From AV40 sp035473775 (GTDB lineage Bacteria > Verrucomicrobiota > Verrucomicrobiia > Chthoniobacterales > UBA10450), in contig DATINV010000099.1 of the NCBI GenBank assembly GCA_035473775.1, positions 1 through 64,000 on the forward strand: a stretch of DNA of 64,000 nucleotides. Direction: 5' to 3'. Below, piece after piece: positions 33,770-42,751 of this stretch. Positions within the stretch are counted from its first letter, which is position 1. Each line of letters opens with the position of its first letter. The translations under genes and the position numbers were made by a program. The notes beneath the pieces were generated by a model. The model was not told the DNA's origin. It ran no database searches and was given only the letters and a program-made list of their open reading frames with translations.

Positions 33770-35877
33770 TGCTGCAAAAAAAACCGCTGTCACGCTGGCG
33801 ATCGCCTACCCGGTTGGTGTTGTTCTTTTTAATCCTGCTGACGTTCTCCGGCGTGGCCTTCCAAACGCAACGACGGATCGTGCTCGATGTCACCGAACCA
33901 AGCAGCGCGAAATTCCTGGATCACTTCTATCCATCTGAGAATGGAGTGCGCTGGACCGAGCGTCGATCAGCAATTTGGTTGCCGGGCTTGGGCGGCGGGA
34001 ATCTTTCCTGGCGCATTGGCGTAACGCTGAGTGGATCGCGTCCCGAAATGTTTGCGACACCCGCGCACGTCGTAGTGCGCGTAAGCGGCGCAACGGTTGC
34101 GGAATTCGACGCCCGAAACCAGGAACAGGACTACGAATGGGAAATCCGGCCCTGGCAGTTAGGCCTTAATGGCGACCTGTTATTGGAAATTGATTCCAGC
34201 ACGTTTCGACCTTCGTCGGACGATGAAGCTGAACTTGGAGTTCGGGTCGCTCGGATTTGGCTGACGCGCTCGGATGGTATTGCGTTTCCTCCAGTCCGAG
34301 GATTTCTTCTAACGCTAACTCTCGTCGGATGTTTCACGGCCCTCCTCCAAATGTCGTCGAGCGCAGGATTGATACGGATCCCGCGGAGTGCACTCGTACA
34401 ATTCATCGACCCGCTGCGAAATCGTTGGGCATGGTTCCTCGTTGTCGTGTGGTTGGCGGTCATCGTGCTGCAGGGCTGCAACCATTACGAAGCATCATGG
34501 TGGCTCCAAACGATCACGTTCGGTTTATTGCTCACCACTATTTTGATCTGGGCAATTGCGCGCATCTTATCTGGATCACTCACGCCGGAACAAGCCTTCG
34601 CTCTCGTGGCCATTTTTATAATCGCCGCGCTGGTTCGCATTCCGTTTGATCTCGGCCGCGGGTACGAAGGGGACATCGCCAGTTATGGAAAACAAGGCGA
34701 CATCGCCACCTACATTGCGCTCACGTGGAAGACGGTTAGCTATGGAATTCAATCGGCGTATGTGCAGGTAAGCGAATCGCCGCCATCCGACAATCCGCCA
34801 GTCCTACTCTATCCGTTTTGGTTTCTTGGTTGGTTGTACGAACAGTTGATCTCGCCCTTGTTCGGGCGCACCCATTTGGGCGATCCAGCCATGCTCCGGT
34901 TCATGCTGCGATTACCGGGGCTCGTCTCGGATTTGCTGGCCGGCGCCCTTGTTTTTCGTGCGTTGCGACAGCGGGAATCGGTTTCCTTTAAGACTGCTCT
35001 CTTTGCGACAGGCGCGTATTTGCTCAATCCCGCGCTGATTTGTGATTCGGCTTACTGGGGACAAACCGCGGCGGTGCACGCCTTATTCATGTTACTTTCA
35101 GTAATGGCGACTGATCGTCGCGCCTATGGGTGGGCTGGAGTTTCTCTGGCAACGGCGATCTTAACTAAGCCGCAGGCCATCGCGATCGCGCCCTTGATCC
35201 TGCTGTTTGCGTCTCGCGACCGCGGGTTACTACGTTTGACCGCCGCCGGGGCAGCCGCTGCGTTGCTCATAACAATGCCATTCATCATAGCGGGAAATAG
35301 CGCCGATGTGTTGCATCAGTATACGAAGGTGACGCAGTACCATCCGTTTATCGCAGTGAACGCTCATAACTTTTGGTGGTTTATTACCGGCGGCCGTGGC
35401 TGGCTAAGTGATGCCACCGCTATTGGGCCGATCACGTTCCGCCAGGCGGGCTTTTTGCTTTTTGGATGCGCGACGTTGCTTTCGTTGATTCTGGTTTGGC
35501 GCAATCGCCAAATGATATTTTTGATCGCCGCCTATCAATGCCTTGCTTTCTTTATGCTGAACACTCAGATTCACGAGAACCATTCGCTTGCAATGTTCGC
35601 TCCGCTGATCATCGCGGCCGCATTCGATCGAGCGGCTTGGTGGTTTTACTGCGCGTTTATGTTCACGGTGTTGGCTAACATGACGCTACACGATCCGCGC
35701 CTGTTTGCCTGGCTAGGATATCCCAGTAATGAGATTTACGGAGGACCGGCGCTGGCTTTGCCGCGGTGGTTGAACGCTGCGTTTCAGACAGTGTTATTTG
35801 CAGGGCTCTCATTGCGACTTGTCACTGCTTCGACAGCGGGATTGCGTGCAGAATCCTCAAGCCTGGAAGCTACGTAG
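33766..35877 (+). CDS. GT-C-type (GT39-like) membrane glycosyltransferase
   Basis: 703 residues. One N-terminal membrane segment is followed by a soluble region (about 35-175) that looks like a beta-rich periplasmic domain, then about ten helices. The loop GYEGDIASYGKQGD and DNPPVLLYPFWFLG, plus DSAYWGQTAAVHALFML and TKPQAIAIAPL, are typical of bacterial GT39/PIG-M-like mannosyltransferases. GTG at 33766 or ATG at 33769, both overlapping the preceding stop. Third gene in a probable operon: GT2, GT-C, GT-C, methyltransferase. Acceptor unknown. Confidence 0.82.
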   Translation: MMLQKKPLSRWRSPTRLVLFFLILLTFSGVAFQTQRRIVLDVTEPSSAKFLDHFYPSENGVRWTERRSAIWLPGLGGGNLSWRIGVTLSGSRPEMFATPAHVVVRVSGATVAEFDARNQEQDYEWEIRPWQLGLNGDLLLEIDSSTFRPSSDDEAELGVRVARIWLTRSDGIAFPPVRGFLLTLTLVGCFTALLQMSSSAGLIRIPRSALVQFIDPLRNRWAWFLVVVWLAVIVLQGCNHYEASWWLQTITFGLLLTTILIWAIARILSGSLTPEQAFALVAIFIIAALVRIPFDLGRGYEGDIASYGKQGDIATYIALTWKTVSYGIQSAYVQVSESPPSDNPPVLLYPFWFLGWLYEQLISPLFGRTHLGDPAMLRFMLRLPGLVSDLLAGALVFRALRQRESVSFKTALFATGAYLLNPALICDSAYWGQTAAVHALFMLLSVMATDRRAYGWAGVSLATAILTKPQAIAIAPLILLFASRDRGLLRLTAAGAAAALLITMPFIIAGNSADVLHQYTKVTQYHPFIAVNAHNFWWFITGGRGWLSDATAIGPITFRQAGFLLFGCATLLSLILVWRNRQMIFLIAAYQCLAFFMLNTQIHENHSLAMFAPLIIAAAFDRAAWWFYCAFMFTVLANMTLHDPRLFAWLGYPSNEIYGGPALALPRWLNAAFQTVLFAGLSLRLVTASTAGLRAESSSLEAT

Positions 35878-35887
35878 GCTGCAAATA

Positions 35888-36613
35888 GTGCAAGTTGCAG
35901 AATATGAAACGATGTTTCGCGTCGAGGAGACGCACTGGTGGTATCGCGCGTTACATCAGCTGATTTTCCAAACCCTGGAAGCTGAGCTGCCCGATTGGCG
36001 TAATAAAGCGATTCTCGACGCCGGTTGCGGCACAGGCGCAATTTTGCAACGCCTCGGCAATCCGGGCAAGAATGCCGGTGTCGACTTGGCCCCCGAAGCA
36101 ATTGCATTCTGCCGTGAGCGCGGCCTCAACAACGCTCAGCAGGGAAATATCTTGGCATTGCCTTTTGTCGATGCCTCGTTCGATGCGGTAATTTCTTCCA
36201 GTGTTCTCTATCACGCATGGGTGGGCGACGTTGCCGCCGCCGTTCGTGAAATGCGCCGAGTCCTTCGCCCCAACGGCTTGCTGATCATTAATGTTCCCGC
36301 CTTTCGTTTTCTACACAGCGCGCACGACGACGCTGTTATGACGGCGCGCCGGTTTAGAAAACCAGAACTGCGGAAGTTACTGCGCGATCAGAACTTTACG
36401 ATCAATCGGTTGACCTATTGGACGAGCTTGCTTTTTCCGTTGGCGGTCGTAGCGCGCACACTCGGAGTTTCACAGATGGGCCGCGACTTTGAAGCGAAAG
36501 AACTGTCCTTTTCTCAACGTGTGTTCGCGCAAGTGATGTCGCTCGAACTTCGTTTGCTGCGCGGAGGCTCGTTTCCCTTTGGAGTAGCGTTATTAGCCAC
36601 TGCCCGAAAGTAG
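35888..36613 (+). CDS. Class I SAM-dependent methyltransferase
   Basis: 241-residue methyltransferase with motif I LDAGCGTG, an acidic VDLAPEAI at strand 2, and FDAVISSSVLYH at motif IV. The N-terminal EYETMFRVEETHWWYRALH is typical of a methyltransferase subgroup found in polysaccharide clusters. The GTG at 35888 is chosen because it begins this conserved segment; an ATG at 35912 is possible, and the longer frame (35798) overlaps the upstream gene. A hydrophobic stretch near residue 190 may be membrane associated. Probably methylates a lipid or glycan intermediate in this locus; converges with the next gene one base later. Confidence 0.85.
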   Translation: MQVAEYETMFRVEETHWWYRALHQLIFQTLEAELPDWRNKAILDAGCGTGAILQRLGNPGKNAGVDLAPEAIAFCRERGLNNAQQGNILALPFVDASFDAVISSSVLYHAWVGDVAAAVREMRRVLRPNGLLIINVPAFRFLHSAHDDAVMTARRFRKPELRKLLRDQNFTINRLTYWTSLLFPLAVVARTLGVSQMGRDFEAKELSFSQRVFAQVMSLELRLLRGGSFPFGVALLATARK

Positions 36614-36614
36614 G

Positions 36615-38360
36615 TCAGTCACCGCCCGGCCAATCCACTCGGGCGACTCGTGACTTCGGAAAAGTTTGAGTCCGGGGAAACAGATATGTCCCGTCAGAAA
36701 AGCGATGGAAATGAATGTCTTCGCGGTTTTCCCAAACGGTTTCGTCGATTTCCAGGACGGTGGTAATTTGTCCGCCGCGTTCGGCCAGATCTTTCAAGAC
36801 ATCGTTGATCGCGTAACCGGGGCCTGTTTCCCAGGCCGATCGCCAAACGATCCAACGGGCGTGATCGACCCCAAAGACGAATTCCGGAAGGCCCATTTCG
36901 CGGGCGCGTTCATATACTGGGTAACTTTGCAGAATGCCCATCGCCTGCCGTAGGCGCGTGTAAAAGTAAGTTGGTTCCATCCCGTAGTTCACGATCAGGA
37001 CGTCATCAGGCTTTGCGTTTTGCTGTAGGAACTTACAGGTCTTCTCCACCGTTCCGGGATTTTCGCACCACAAGTCGCGGACAAACAGATACAGGCCACT
37101 TCCGAGAAAACGATCGACAATTCTCGCCGGCACGTGCGCTCCGACTGAATATTTTCCTAAGTGAATAAATCCGCTCGGATTCCATGATACCCAGGGCGTG
37201 AGCTGGGCCAGTTTTGTAAAAGCGAATACGAACATCAAAGCAGCCCAGATCAGTATCTTTCCGCGGGATAATTTGACGATTGCGATTGCGGCAGCCATCG
37301 CCGCCAATGGAAGAACCGCGGACGCGTAGCGCATTCCAGCTAGCCAGAGACTGTCGCTGGATTGCGTTACAACAGTTCCAAATCCGTAAACAACTACTGT
37401 CGCGAGCACGCTGAGGAGAATCGACGCCTCATTTTCCTGCAGGAGCTTGCAGGAAACCGGAGGAGTTGTCGTATCGTCAGCGCTTGCCACCGGCTCTCGC
37501 TTTCCCAAACATAACCAGAGGGCGCCCATGACTAGTAGGATTGCGCTACCGATGAGCGGCGTTACCGATGTCGTTTCAATGGTTGCTTGAACAGCTCGTT
37601 CGATGACCTCGCCGACTGATGCCGGCATGGTTGTGTTCAGCTCGGAGCCGCTTGAAGAAAGCGAGGAGAGCGCGAGCCAAGGCAAAGTAAGCAGGGCGAC
37701 TGCGGGCGCGGCAAACAAAATCCAGCGACGCTGAGCTTTTAATGGAGGATAAATGAAGCTTAGACCGCCGAGGGCCACGACCGGAGCGAGCCCATACGGA
37801 TGTGAGTGAAAAAGAAGAGTAGCGGCGAGAACAAAGGAGACGCAACCGCGCGCGGATCTCATATTGAAGAACGCCCAAAAAAGCCAGACGACCAGCAGCA
37901 TGTTGAGCGAGCAATAACGGCATTGCCTCGCGTAAAGTAAGAATTGAACTGAAAGCGTGAGGAGGGCACAGGCCGAGAATGCGGTCAGACGATTCTGGGT
38001 CAGGCGCCAGAGAAAAAAATAGACGAACAAGATTGAAAACCAGCTGGCGACCGCGAAAGGAAACCGCGCGGCAAAAGTATTTTGGCCGAAGACGATGAAC
38101 GAACCGGCTGCCAGATAATACTGGATCCACGGATGAGTCACCATCACGAGATTGCGATCGAGTCGCGCACCATGGTCCGAATCGAGAAAAGCAGAACCAT
38201 CCCACGCTTTGGGCACGCCGAACTTCAAGATGTTCACGGCGAGCGCAGCAGTGTCACCCTCATCTTCCCAAAGGTAATCCAGGCCGAGATTCGTGAATAG
38301 GAACACCGCGCTCACCACTGCGATAATTGCCGCAGGCCAGTGCAAATGCAGCCAGCGCAA
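36615..38360 (-). CDS. GT39-like membrane glycosyltransferase (paralogue of 41059-42750)
   Basis: 581 residues: about ten membrane helices in residues 8-400 and a soluble C-terminal domain (about 430-581). The first loop has LWEDEGDTAALAVNILKFG, with the GT-C acidic pair, and DSDHGARLDRNLVM; the C-terminal domain includes VFGVDHARWIVWR and HFHRFSDGTYLF. These segments recur nearly unchanged in the gene at 41059, so the two are tandem paralogues separated by a GT2 gene and another membrane protein. TTG start at 38360 (no ATG nearby in frame). Likely acceptor and sugar unknown; transcribed after the GT2 gene at 38413. Confidence 0.82.
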   Translation of the reverse strand: MRWLHLHWPAAIIAVVSAVFLFTNLGLDYLWEDEGDTAALAVNILKFGVPKAWDGSAFLDSDHGARLDRNLVMVTHPWIQYYLAAGSFIVFGQNTFAARFPFAVASWFSILFVYFFLWRLTQNRLTAFSACALLTLSVQFLLYARQCRYCSLNMLLVVWLFWAFFNMRSARGCVSFVLAATLLFHSHPYGLAPVVALGGLSFIYPPLKAQRRWILFAAPAVALLTLPWLALSSLSSSGSELNTTMPASVGEVIERAVQATIETTSVTPLIGSAILLVMGALWLCLGKREPVASADDTTTPPVSCKLLQENEASILLSVLATVVVYGFGTVVTQSSDSLWLAGMRYASAVLPLAAMAAAIAIVKLSRGKILIWAALMFVFAFTKLAQLTPWVSWNPSGFIHLGKYSVGAHVPARIVDRFLGSGLYLFVRDLWCENPGTVEKTCKFLQQNAKPDDVLIVNYGMEPTYFYTRLRQAMGILQSYPVYERAREMGLPEFVFGVDHARWIVWRSAWETGPGYAINDVLKDLAERGGQITTVLEIDETVWENREDIHFHRFSDGTYLFPRTQTFPKSRVARVDWPGGD

Positions 38361-38412
38361 GTGGAAGAATGAAGTAGGCAGAATTCGTGTTCGAATTGTC
38401 AGAGCGATCTCC

Positions 38413-39279
38413 CTAGAGCTTCATCCTCTGATCGATCAGATCAGCCAAGAGACCTATGAACAACGTCTGAATGCCGGTCAACGTCATCGTAATGGAGAGG
38501 CCACCCAAATGATGCTGTTGGCTGTAATCAATTGTGCCCTTCACGATACCGAGCAGAATCAGCAACAACGCTGGCGGCACAAAAACATTCAGCGGTTTGA
38601 AGCAAGCACAAATTCGAATGATCAAAATCACAAAGTTGATGAAGTCTCGGATTGGATGAATCGAGGATTTGCCGAGACGCTTGCGGTAGTTAATTGGCAG
38701 AAACTGGACTCGGTAATGGTTTGTCAGCATTGCCAGGGTGATTGTCGTTGTGAACGAAAACCCGTCCGGATACATCGCTAGAAAACGTAGCGCGATGTCT
38801 TTGCGAAAAATCCGCAAGCCGGAATTCAAATCCGGAATTTTTTGGCCGCTCAGATACTCCGCTAGTTGAGTGATGATCCATTTTCCGACGCGACGGAGAA
38901 ATGGAATGTGCACATCCTCGCCGGTGCGCGCCCCGACGATCATGTCGAATTTTTCAATGTCAGTCGCCAAACGCGGGATCTCCTCGAGCGGGTAAGTCCC
39001 GTCCGCATCCGCGATTAGAATCAGGTCGTTCTTCGCTATTCGAAGTCCATCTTTAAGCGATGCTCCGTATCCGCGGGTGGTGTCGTGCTCGATTAAGACA
39101 ACCGGCAGGGTTCGCGCAATCTCCGCGGTGCGGTCGCGCGAGCCATCGTTGATCACGATGATTTCCATTTCCCGGAACAGACCGTGGTGCTTCTCGATTG
39201 CAGCGACGGTGTCAGCCAGGCTTACCTCTTCGTTGCACGCGGGAATCAATACGCTTACGGAACTCTGGACGGCGTTCAT
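38413..39279 (-). CDS. Polyprenyl-phosphate glycosyltransferase, family 2 (dolichyl-P-mannose-synthase-like)
   Basis: 288-residue GT2: VSVLIPACNEEVSL, IIVINDGSRDRTAE, DTTRGYGASLKDGLR and IADADGTYPLEEIP (DAD metal site), then a NSGLRIFRKD segment and two to three C-terminal hydrophobic segments. This is the pattern of dolichyl-phosphate mannose/glucose synthase-like enzymes that charge polyprenyl phosphate. ATG at 39279. Fifty-two bases upstream (in the direction of transcription) of the GT39-like gene, so the two likely form a donor-synthase/transferase operon. Distinct in sequence from the GT2 at 30806. Confidence 0.92.
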   Translation of the reverse strand: MNAVQSSVSVLIPACNEEVSLADTVAAIEKHHGLFREMEIIVINDGSRDRTAEIARTLPVVLIEHDTTRGYGASLKDGLRIAKNDLILIADADGTYPLEEIPRLATDIEKFDMIVGARTGEDVHIPFLRRVGKWIITQLAEYLSGQKIPDLNSGLRIFRKDIALRFLAMYPDGFSFTTTITLAMLTNHYRVQFLPINYRKRLGKSSIHPIRDFINFVILIIRICACFKPLNVFVPPALLLILLGIVKGTIDYSQQHHLGGLSITMTLTGIQTLFIGLLADLIDQRMKL

Positions 39280-39398
39280 CGAGCGGAGCCTGACTGGTAT
39301 CGAAATCAGAAATTTTGGTCAAGAAAACGCCGCGCCGGCGGAGCCCGCTCGACAGGAATTGCAGTGCTTGATAGTTCTTCAAATGTAATCTTCAGGCC

Positions 39399-41039
39399 GT
39401 GCGTCGCCGATTATTGATTTTGATGCTGTTGTCCGTGGCCCTGAAATTCTGGCTGATTGCGGGGCAGCCGGTGGTGGCACACGCCAATGCATCTTTTGAC
39501 GATCGGCTGTTTCTGGCGCTGGCCGAACAAATCGTGAAAGGCCGTTGGCTTGGCCCGTACAGTCAATTCACTTTGATGAAGGGGCCGATGTACTCGATCT
39601 TCGTCGCGGCCGCCTATATTGCACACCTCCCTCTTCCAATAGCCCAACACCTTCTTTACTTGTCCGGATGCGCGCTACTGGTGCGGGCATTGCGCCCGTG
39701 CTTGAGCGCAAATTGGCAAGCTCCGGTCCTGTTCACCCTGCTTTGGTGGCAGCCGATGAGCTACTTCGAGTTGGATGTTCTGCGTCAAAACATTTACACG
39801 CCGCTGACGCTTTTGGTTTTCGCGGGTTTGATTGCGCTCCAAACTCGACAGCAGTCGTCGTTTTATTTCCGATTGTTGTGGGGAGTCTTGCTTGGCGTCA
39901 GCGCAGGGGCCTTTTACCTTACGCGTGAAGAAGGAATTTGGATTATTCCCGGAGCAGCGCTGCTGATTGGATGGGCGGCGCTAAGTTCGTGGCGGTTGGG
40001 AAGACAATTTTGGCGCACGCTGGCGCAGATTTCGGTGGCACTTGTGTTTGCTATCGGAATCGTGAGCACAGTCTGCGCGCTGAATTACCGTTATTACGGC
40101 TGGTTCGGAACGGTCGAATTTCGTGCGCCCGAATTCATTTCCGCTTATGGCGCATTGCAGAGACCGATTGCTTCGGAGGAGATTCCTTACGTCCCGGTCA
40201 CGAGGGATGTCCGTTTAAGATCGTACGAAGTCAGCCCGGCCTTTGCTGAATTGCGCTTGTGTTTGGAAGGCTCAGTTGGACAAGAGTGGGCCAACTATTC
40301 CGACTATCTGACCGGACGCCCTGGCAAAGAATTCCAAATCGGTGGCGGTTCGTTCATGTGGGCTTTGCGTGATTGTGTGGCTGCGTCGGGTCATGCCGAA
40401 AATGCGAGGGATGCATTACAATTCTATCGGGCAATCGGAGACGAAATTAATCGAGCGTGCGATGACGGGCGCGCTGGTCCATGTCGAACTCGTCGGGACA
40501 CCATGCTGCCGCGCTCCAAGCCAGGCCAGATCCAACGTCTGATCCAAATTCTTCCGAGTTACACCGCCGATTTCCTTCTCTTTCGCGGATTCACCGCTTA
40601 CCCGACTGAAAGTTGGGGCTCGTCCGATTTATTGGAGTTATTTCAACGGCTGACCCGCTGGCAACTTGCTCCTTCGAAGGAAGCTCCGGAGATCGCTCCG
40701 ACTGTCTCGCAGATCGACCACTCTCGACTTGGCGTTTTGCAGTTTATTGGTCAGACGATTCGCTGGTTATGCATTGCTGTCGTTGCCACGGGAATTTTTG
40801 CCTGGTCGCTGGCGGGATACCGTCTCATTCGAGATCGGCGATTCAGTTATCTATTTTTGGTTTCGACGGCAGCGTTCGGCTCCGCCCTCGCTGTGCTTGC
40901 GGTAAACGTGCTTGTGCACGCGTGGGCGTTTAGAAATCAGGGGCCTACCGCTCTACACGAAGGATATCCGTTACTTGTCTTATTTGGAACAACAGCGTTG
41001 TTCGAATTAGTCGCAAGACGAGATCCACTCGGAAAGTAG
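39399..41039 (+). CDS. Multipass membrane protein, probable GT-C type
   Basis: 546 residues with about ten hydrophobic segments. The first loop after helix 1 reads NASFDDRLFLALAEQIVKG, a DD pair in the position typical of GT39-type enzymes, followed by GPMYSIFVAAAYI. The middle region (about 250-400) is soluble and contains several Cys residues. A final helix pair closes the protein. No named family recognised. GTG start at 39399. Divergent from the GT2 at 38413 and convergent with the GT39-like gene at 41059. Membership of the glycosylation locus is by neighbourhood and membrane topology. Confidence 0.78.
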   Translation: MRRRLLILMLLSVALKFWLIAGQPVVAHANASFDDRLFLALAEQIVKGRWLGPYSQFTLMKGPMYSIFVAAAYIAHLPLPIAQHLLYLSGCALLVRALRPCLSANWQAPVLFTLLWWQPMSYFELDVLRQNIYTPLTLLVFAGLIALQTRQQSSFYFRLLWGVLLGVSAGAFYLTREEGIWIIPGAALLIGWAALSSWRLGRQFWRTLAQISVALVFAIGIVSTVCALNYRYYGWFGTVEFRAPEFISAYGALQRPIASEEIPYVPVTRDVRLRSYEVSPAFAELRLCLEGSVGQEWANYSDYLTGRPGKEFQIGGGSFMWALRDCVAASGHAENARDALQFYRAIGDEINRACDDGRAGPCRTRRDTMLPRSKPGQIQRLIQILPSYTADFLLFRGFTAYPTESWGSSDLLELFQRLTRWQLAPSKEAPEIAPTVSQIDHSRLGVLQFIGQTIRWLCIAVVATGIFAWSLAGYRLIRDRRFSYLFLVSTAAFGSALAVLAVNVLVHAWAFRNQGPTALHEGYPLLVLFGTTALFELVARRDPLGK

Positions 41040-41058
41040 GCAAAAACTCGGGCCAGGG

Positions 41059-42750
41059 TCACTGAGTAGGCCAATCGACCCGGAAGATTTTGGCGGGTTC
41101 AAGAGCAGTGTCCTGCGAAAATAGGTAAACGTCGCCGGCGAAGCGGTGGAAATGAATGTTTTCCCGATTTTCCCAACCGGTTTCCTTTAGGGTGGCCACC
41201 TCACTGACTTGTCCACCTTCTTGCGCGAGATGTTGCGCAACTTCAGGCCAGCGAATTCCCAGATAATCGTCCCAGTTAAACCGCCAAACAACCCAGCGAG
41301 CATGATCAACTCCAAAGACGTAATCAGGTAAGCCACGATTTCGGGCTGCCTCGTAGATCGCATCTTGCGTCATTATCTTCATCCCCTGTGGCAAACCGGT
41401 GTGAAAATAAAGCGGCTCCGACTCGTAGTTGGTGATAACCAGATCGCCGGGCGAGGCGTGTTGCCGAAGGAATTCAACAGACTGACCAAGTGTTCCAATA
41501 TTTTTTTGAAATAAGTCACGCACGAACAAAAGATTTTCTGTCGGCAGGAAGGCATCAATCGCCTTCTTGGGCGCGTGCAGGTCTACCAGCAGCTTGTCCT
41601 CAGGATTTTTGTTAACCCAAAGTGCCCAGGGCGTGATCTGGTCAAACTTTGTGAGAGCGAACACAACCACGAGCGACACAAGAACAATGTTGTTGCGGCG
41701 GCTGACCTTGATGATCAATAGACTAGCGACGATCGCTAAGAGCGGAATAATTGCCGACGTATAACGAACCCCGGTCACCCAGATTGCCGCGCTGCGTTCA
41801 GTTGCGACAGCGCCAAGGGCGAGGGAAAGACTTACCGCGGCAATCACAACAAGAAGAGCGCGCTCAGCAGCCTGAAACCGTTGCGTGGTCGAACGGGCGA
41901 TCAAAGCAAACAAACAAAGAGCAACTATTCCAACCAACGGCGTAACCGACGCGCACTCAACCAGGTATTGGATCAAGCGAAGAAAAAAATCGCGGACGGA
42001 GGGAACCAAGACGGTATTTTCGGTATAGCCGGTTCGGGCTTGAAAAAACCAAGGCGTCGTCAGCGCCAGGATCGCCGGCAGAGTTAGCCAGTACCACCTC
42101 CGTTGCGTGGAAAAATTTGAATCGACCAACGTTAAACCGCCGAGGGCGAGAACTGGAATAATCCCAATCGGATGAGTGTGAAAAAGAAGTATGGCGCAAA
42201 TCCCGAACGCCACAGCTCGCCTGAGTGATCGCATCTGCAAGAAAAATTCGACCAACAAGCAGGTCAACAACGTTGCCAGGGTGTAGTAACGCGACTGACG
42301 ACAGAAAAGAAGGAATTGGACGGAACCAATCATCAAGATGCTTCCACAGAGCGCGGCGCGACGATCTGCGGTCGCGGTCCAGATGAGGCGATAGACCAGG
42401 AGAATGGTTAACCATCCCGCCAACGCGAAAGGAAATCGCGCCGCAAACGTGCTCTCGCCGAAAAGGGCGAATGATGCTGCCGTGACGTAGTATTGCAGCC
42501 AGGGACTACTCACCATCACCAGGTCGCTGTTCACCCGCGCGCCGAAATCCGAGTCCATGAAAGTCTTTCCGTCCCAGGCTCGGGGAAGACCAAATTTATC
42601 GATGTTATGCGCTAGGACCGCGGTGTCCCCTTCATCGGCCCATAAGTAGCCAGATCCAAGATTCGTGAAGATGAGGACCCCGCCGATCACGGCCACAATT
42701 AAAAATCCGCAGTGGCGTCGCAAATCCGAACACATTTCGAGCGCATTCAT
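41059..42750 (-). CDS. GT39-like membrane glycosyltransferase (paralogue of 36615-38360)
   Basis: 563 residues from the ATG at 42750 (a further in-frame upstream start at 42798 overlaps the preceding gene). The first loop has LWADEGDTAVLAHNIDKFG and DSDFGARVNSDLVM; the C-terminal domain has VFGVDHARWVVWRFN and HFHRFAGDVYLF, mirroring the paralogue. Around ten membrane helices. It is the last gene of a minus-strand series with the GT-C-like genes at 42752 and 43982, with almost no spacing, so all three are probably one transcript. It converges with the membrane protein gene at 39399. Confidence 0.82.
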   Translation of the reverse strand: MNALEMCSDLRRHCGFLIVAVIGGVLIFTNLGSGYLWADEGDTAVLAHNIDKFGLPRAWDGKTFMDSDFGARVNSDLVMVSSPWLQYYVTAASFALFGESTFAARFPFALAGWLTILLVYRLIWTATADRRAALCGSILMIGSVQFLLFCRQSRYYTLATLLTCLLVEFFLQMRSLRRAVAFGICAILLFHTHPIGIIPVLALGGLTLVDSNFSTQRRWYWLTLPAILALTTPWFFQARTGYTENTVLVPSVRDFFLRLIQYLVECASVTPLVGIVALCLFALIARSTTQRFQAAERALLVVIAAVSLSLALGAVATERSAAIWVTGVRYTSAIIPLLAIVASLLIIKVSRRNNIVLVSLVVVFALTKFDQITPWALWVNKNPEDKLLVDLHAPKKAIDAFLPTENLLFVRDLFQKNIGTLGQSVEFLRQHASPGDLVITNYESEPLYFHTGLPQGMKIMTQDAIYEAARNRGLPDYVFGVDHARWVVWRFNWDDYLGIRWPEVAQHLAQEGGQVSEVATLKETGWENRENIHFHRFAGDVYLFSQDTALEPAKIFRVDWPTQ

Positions 42751-42751
42751 T

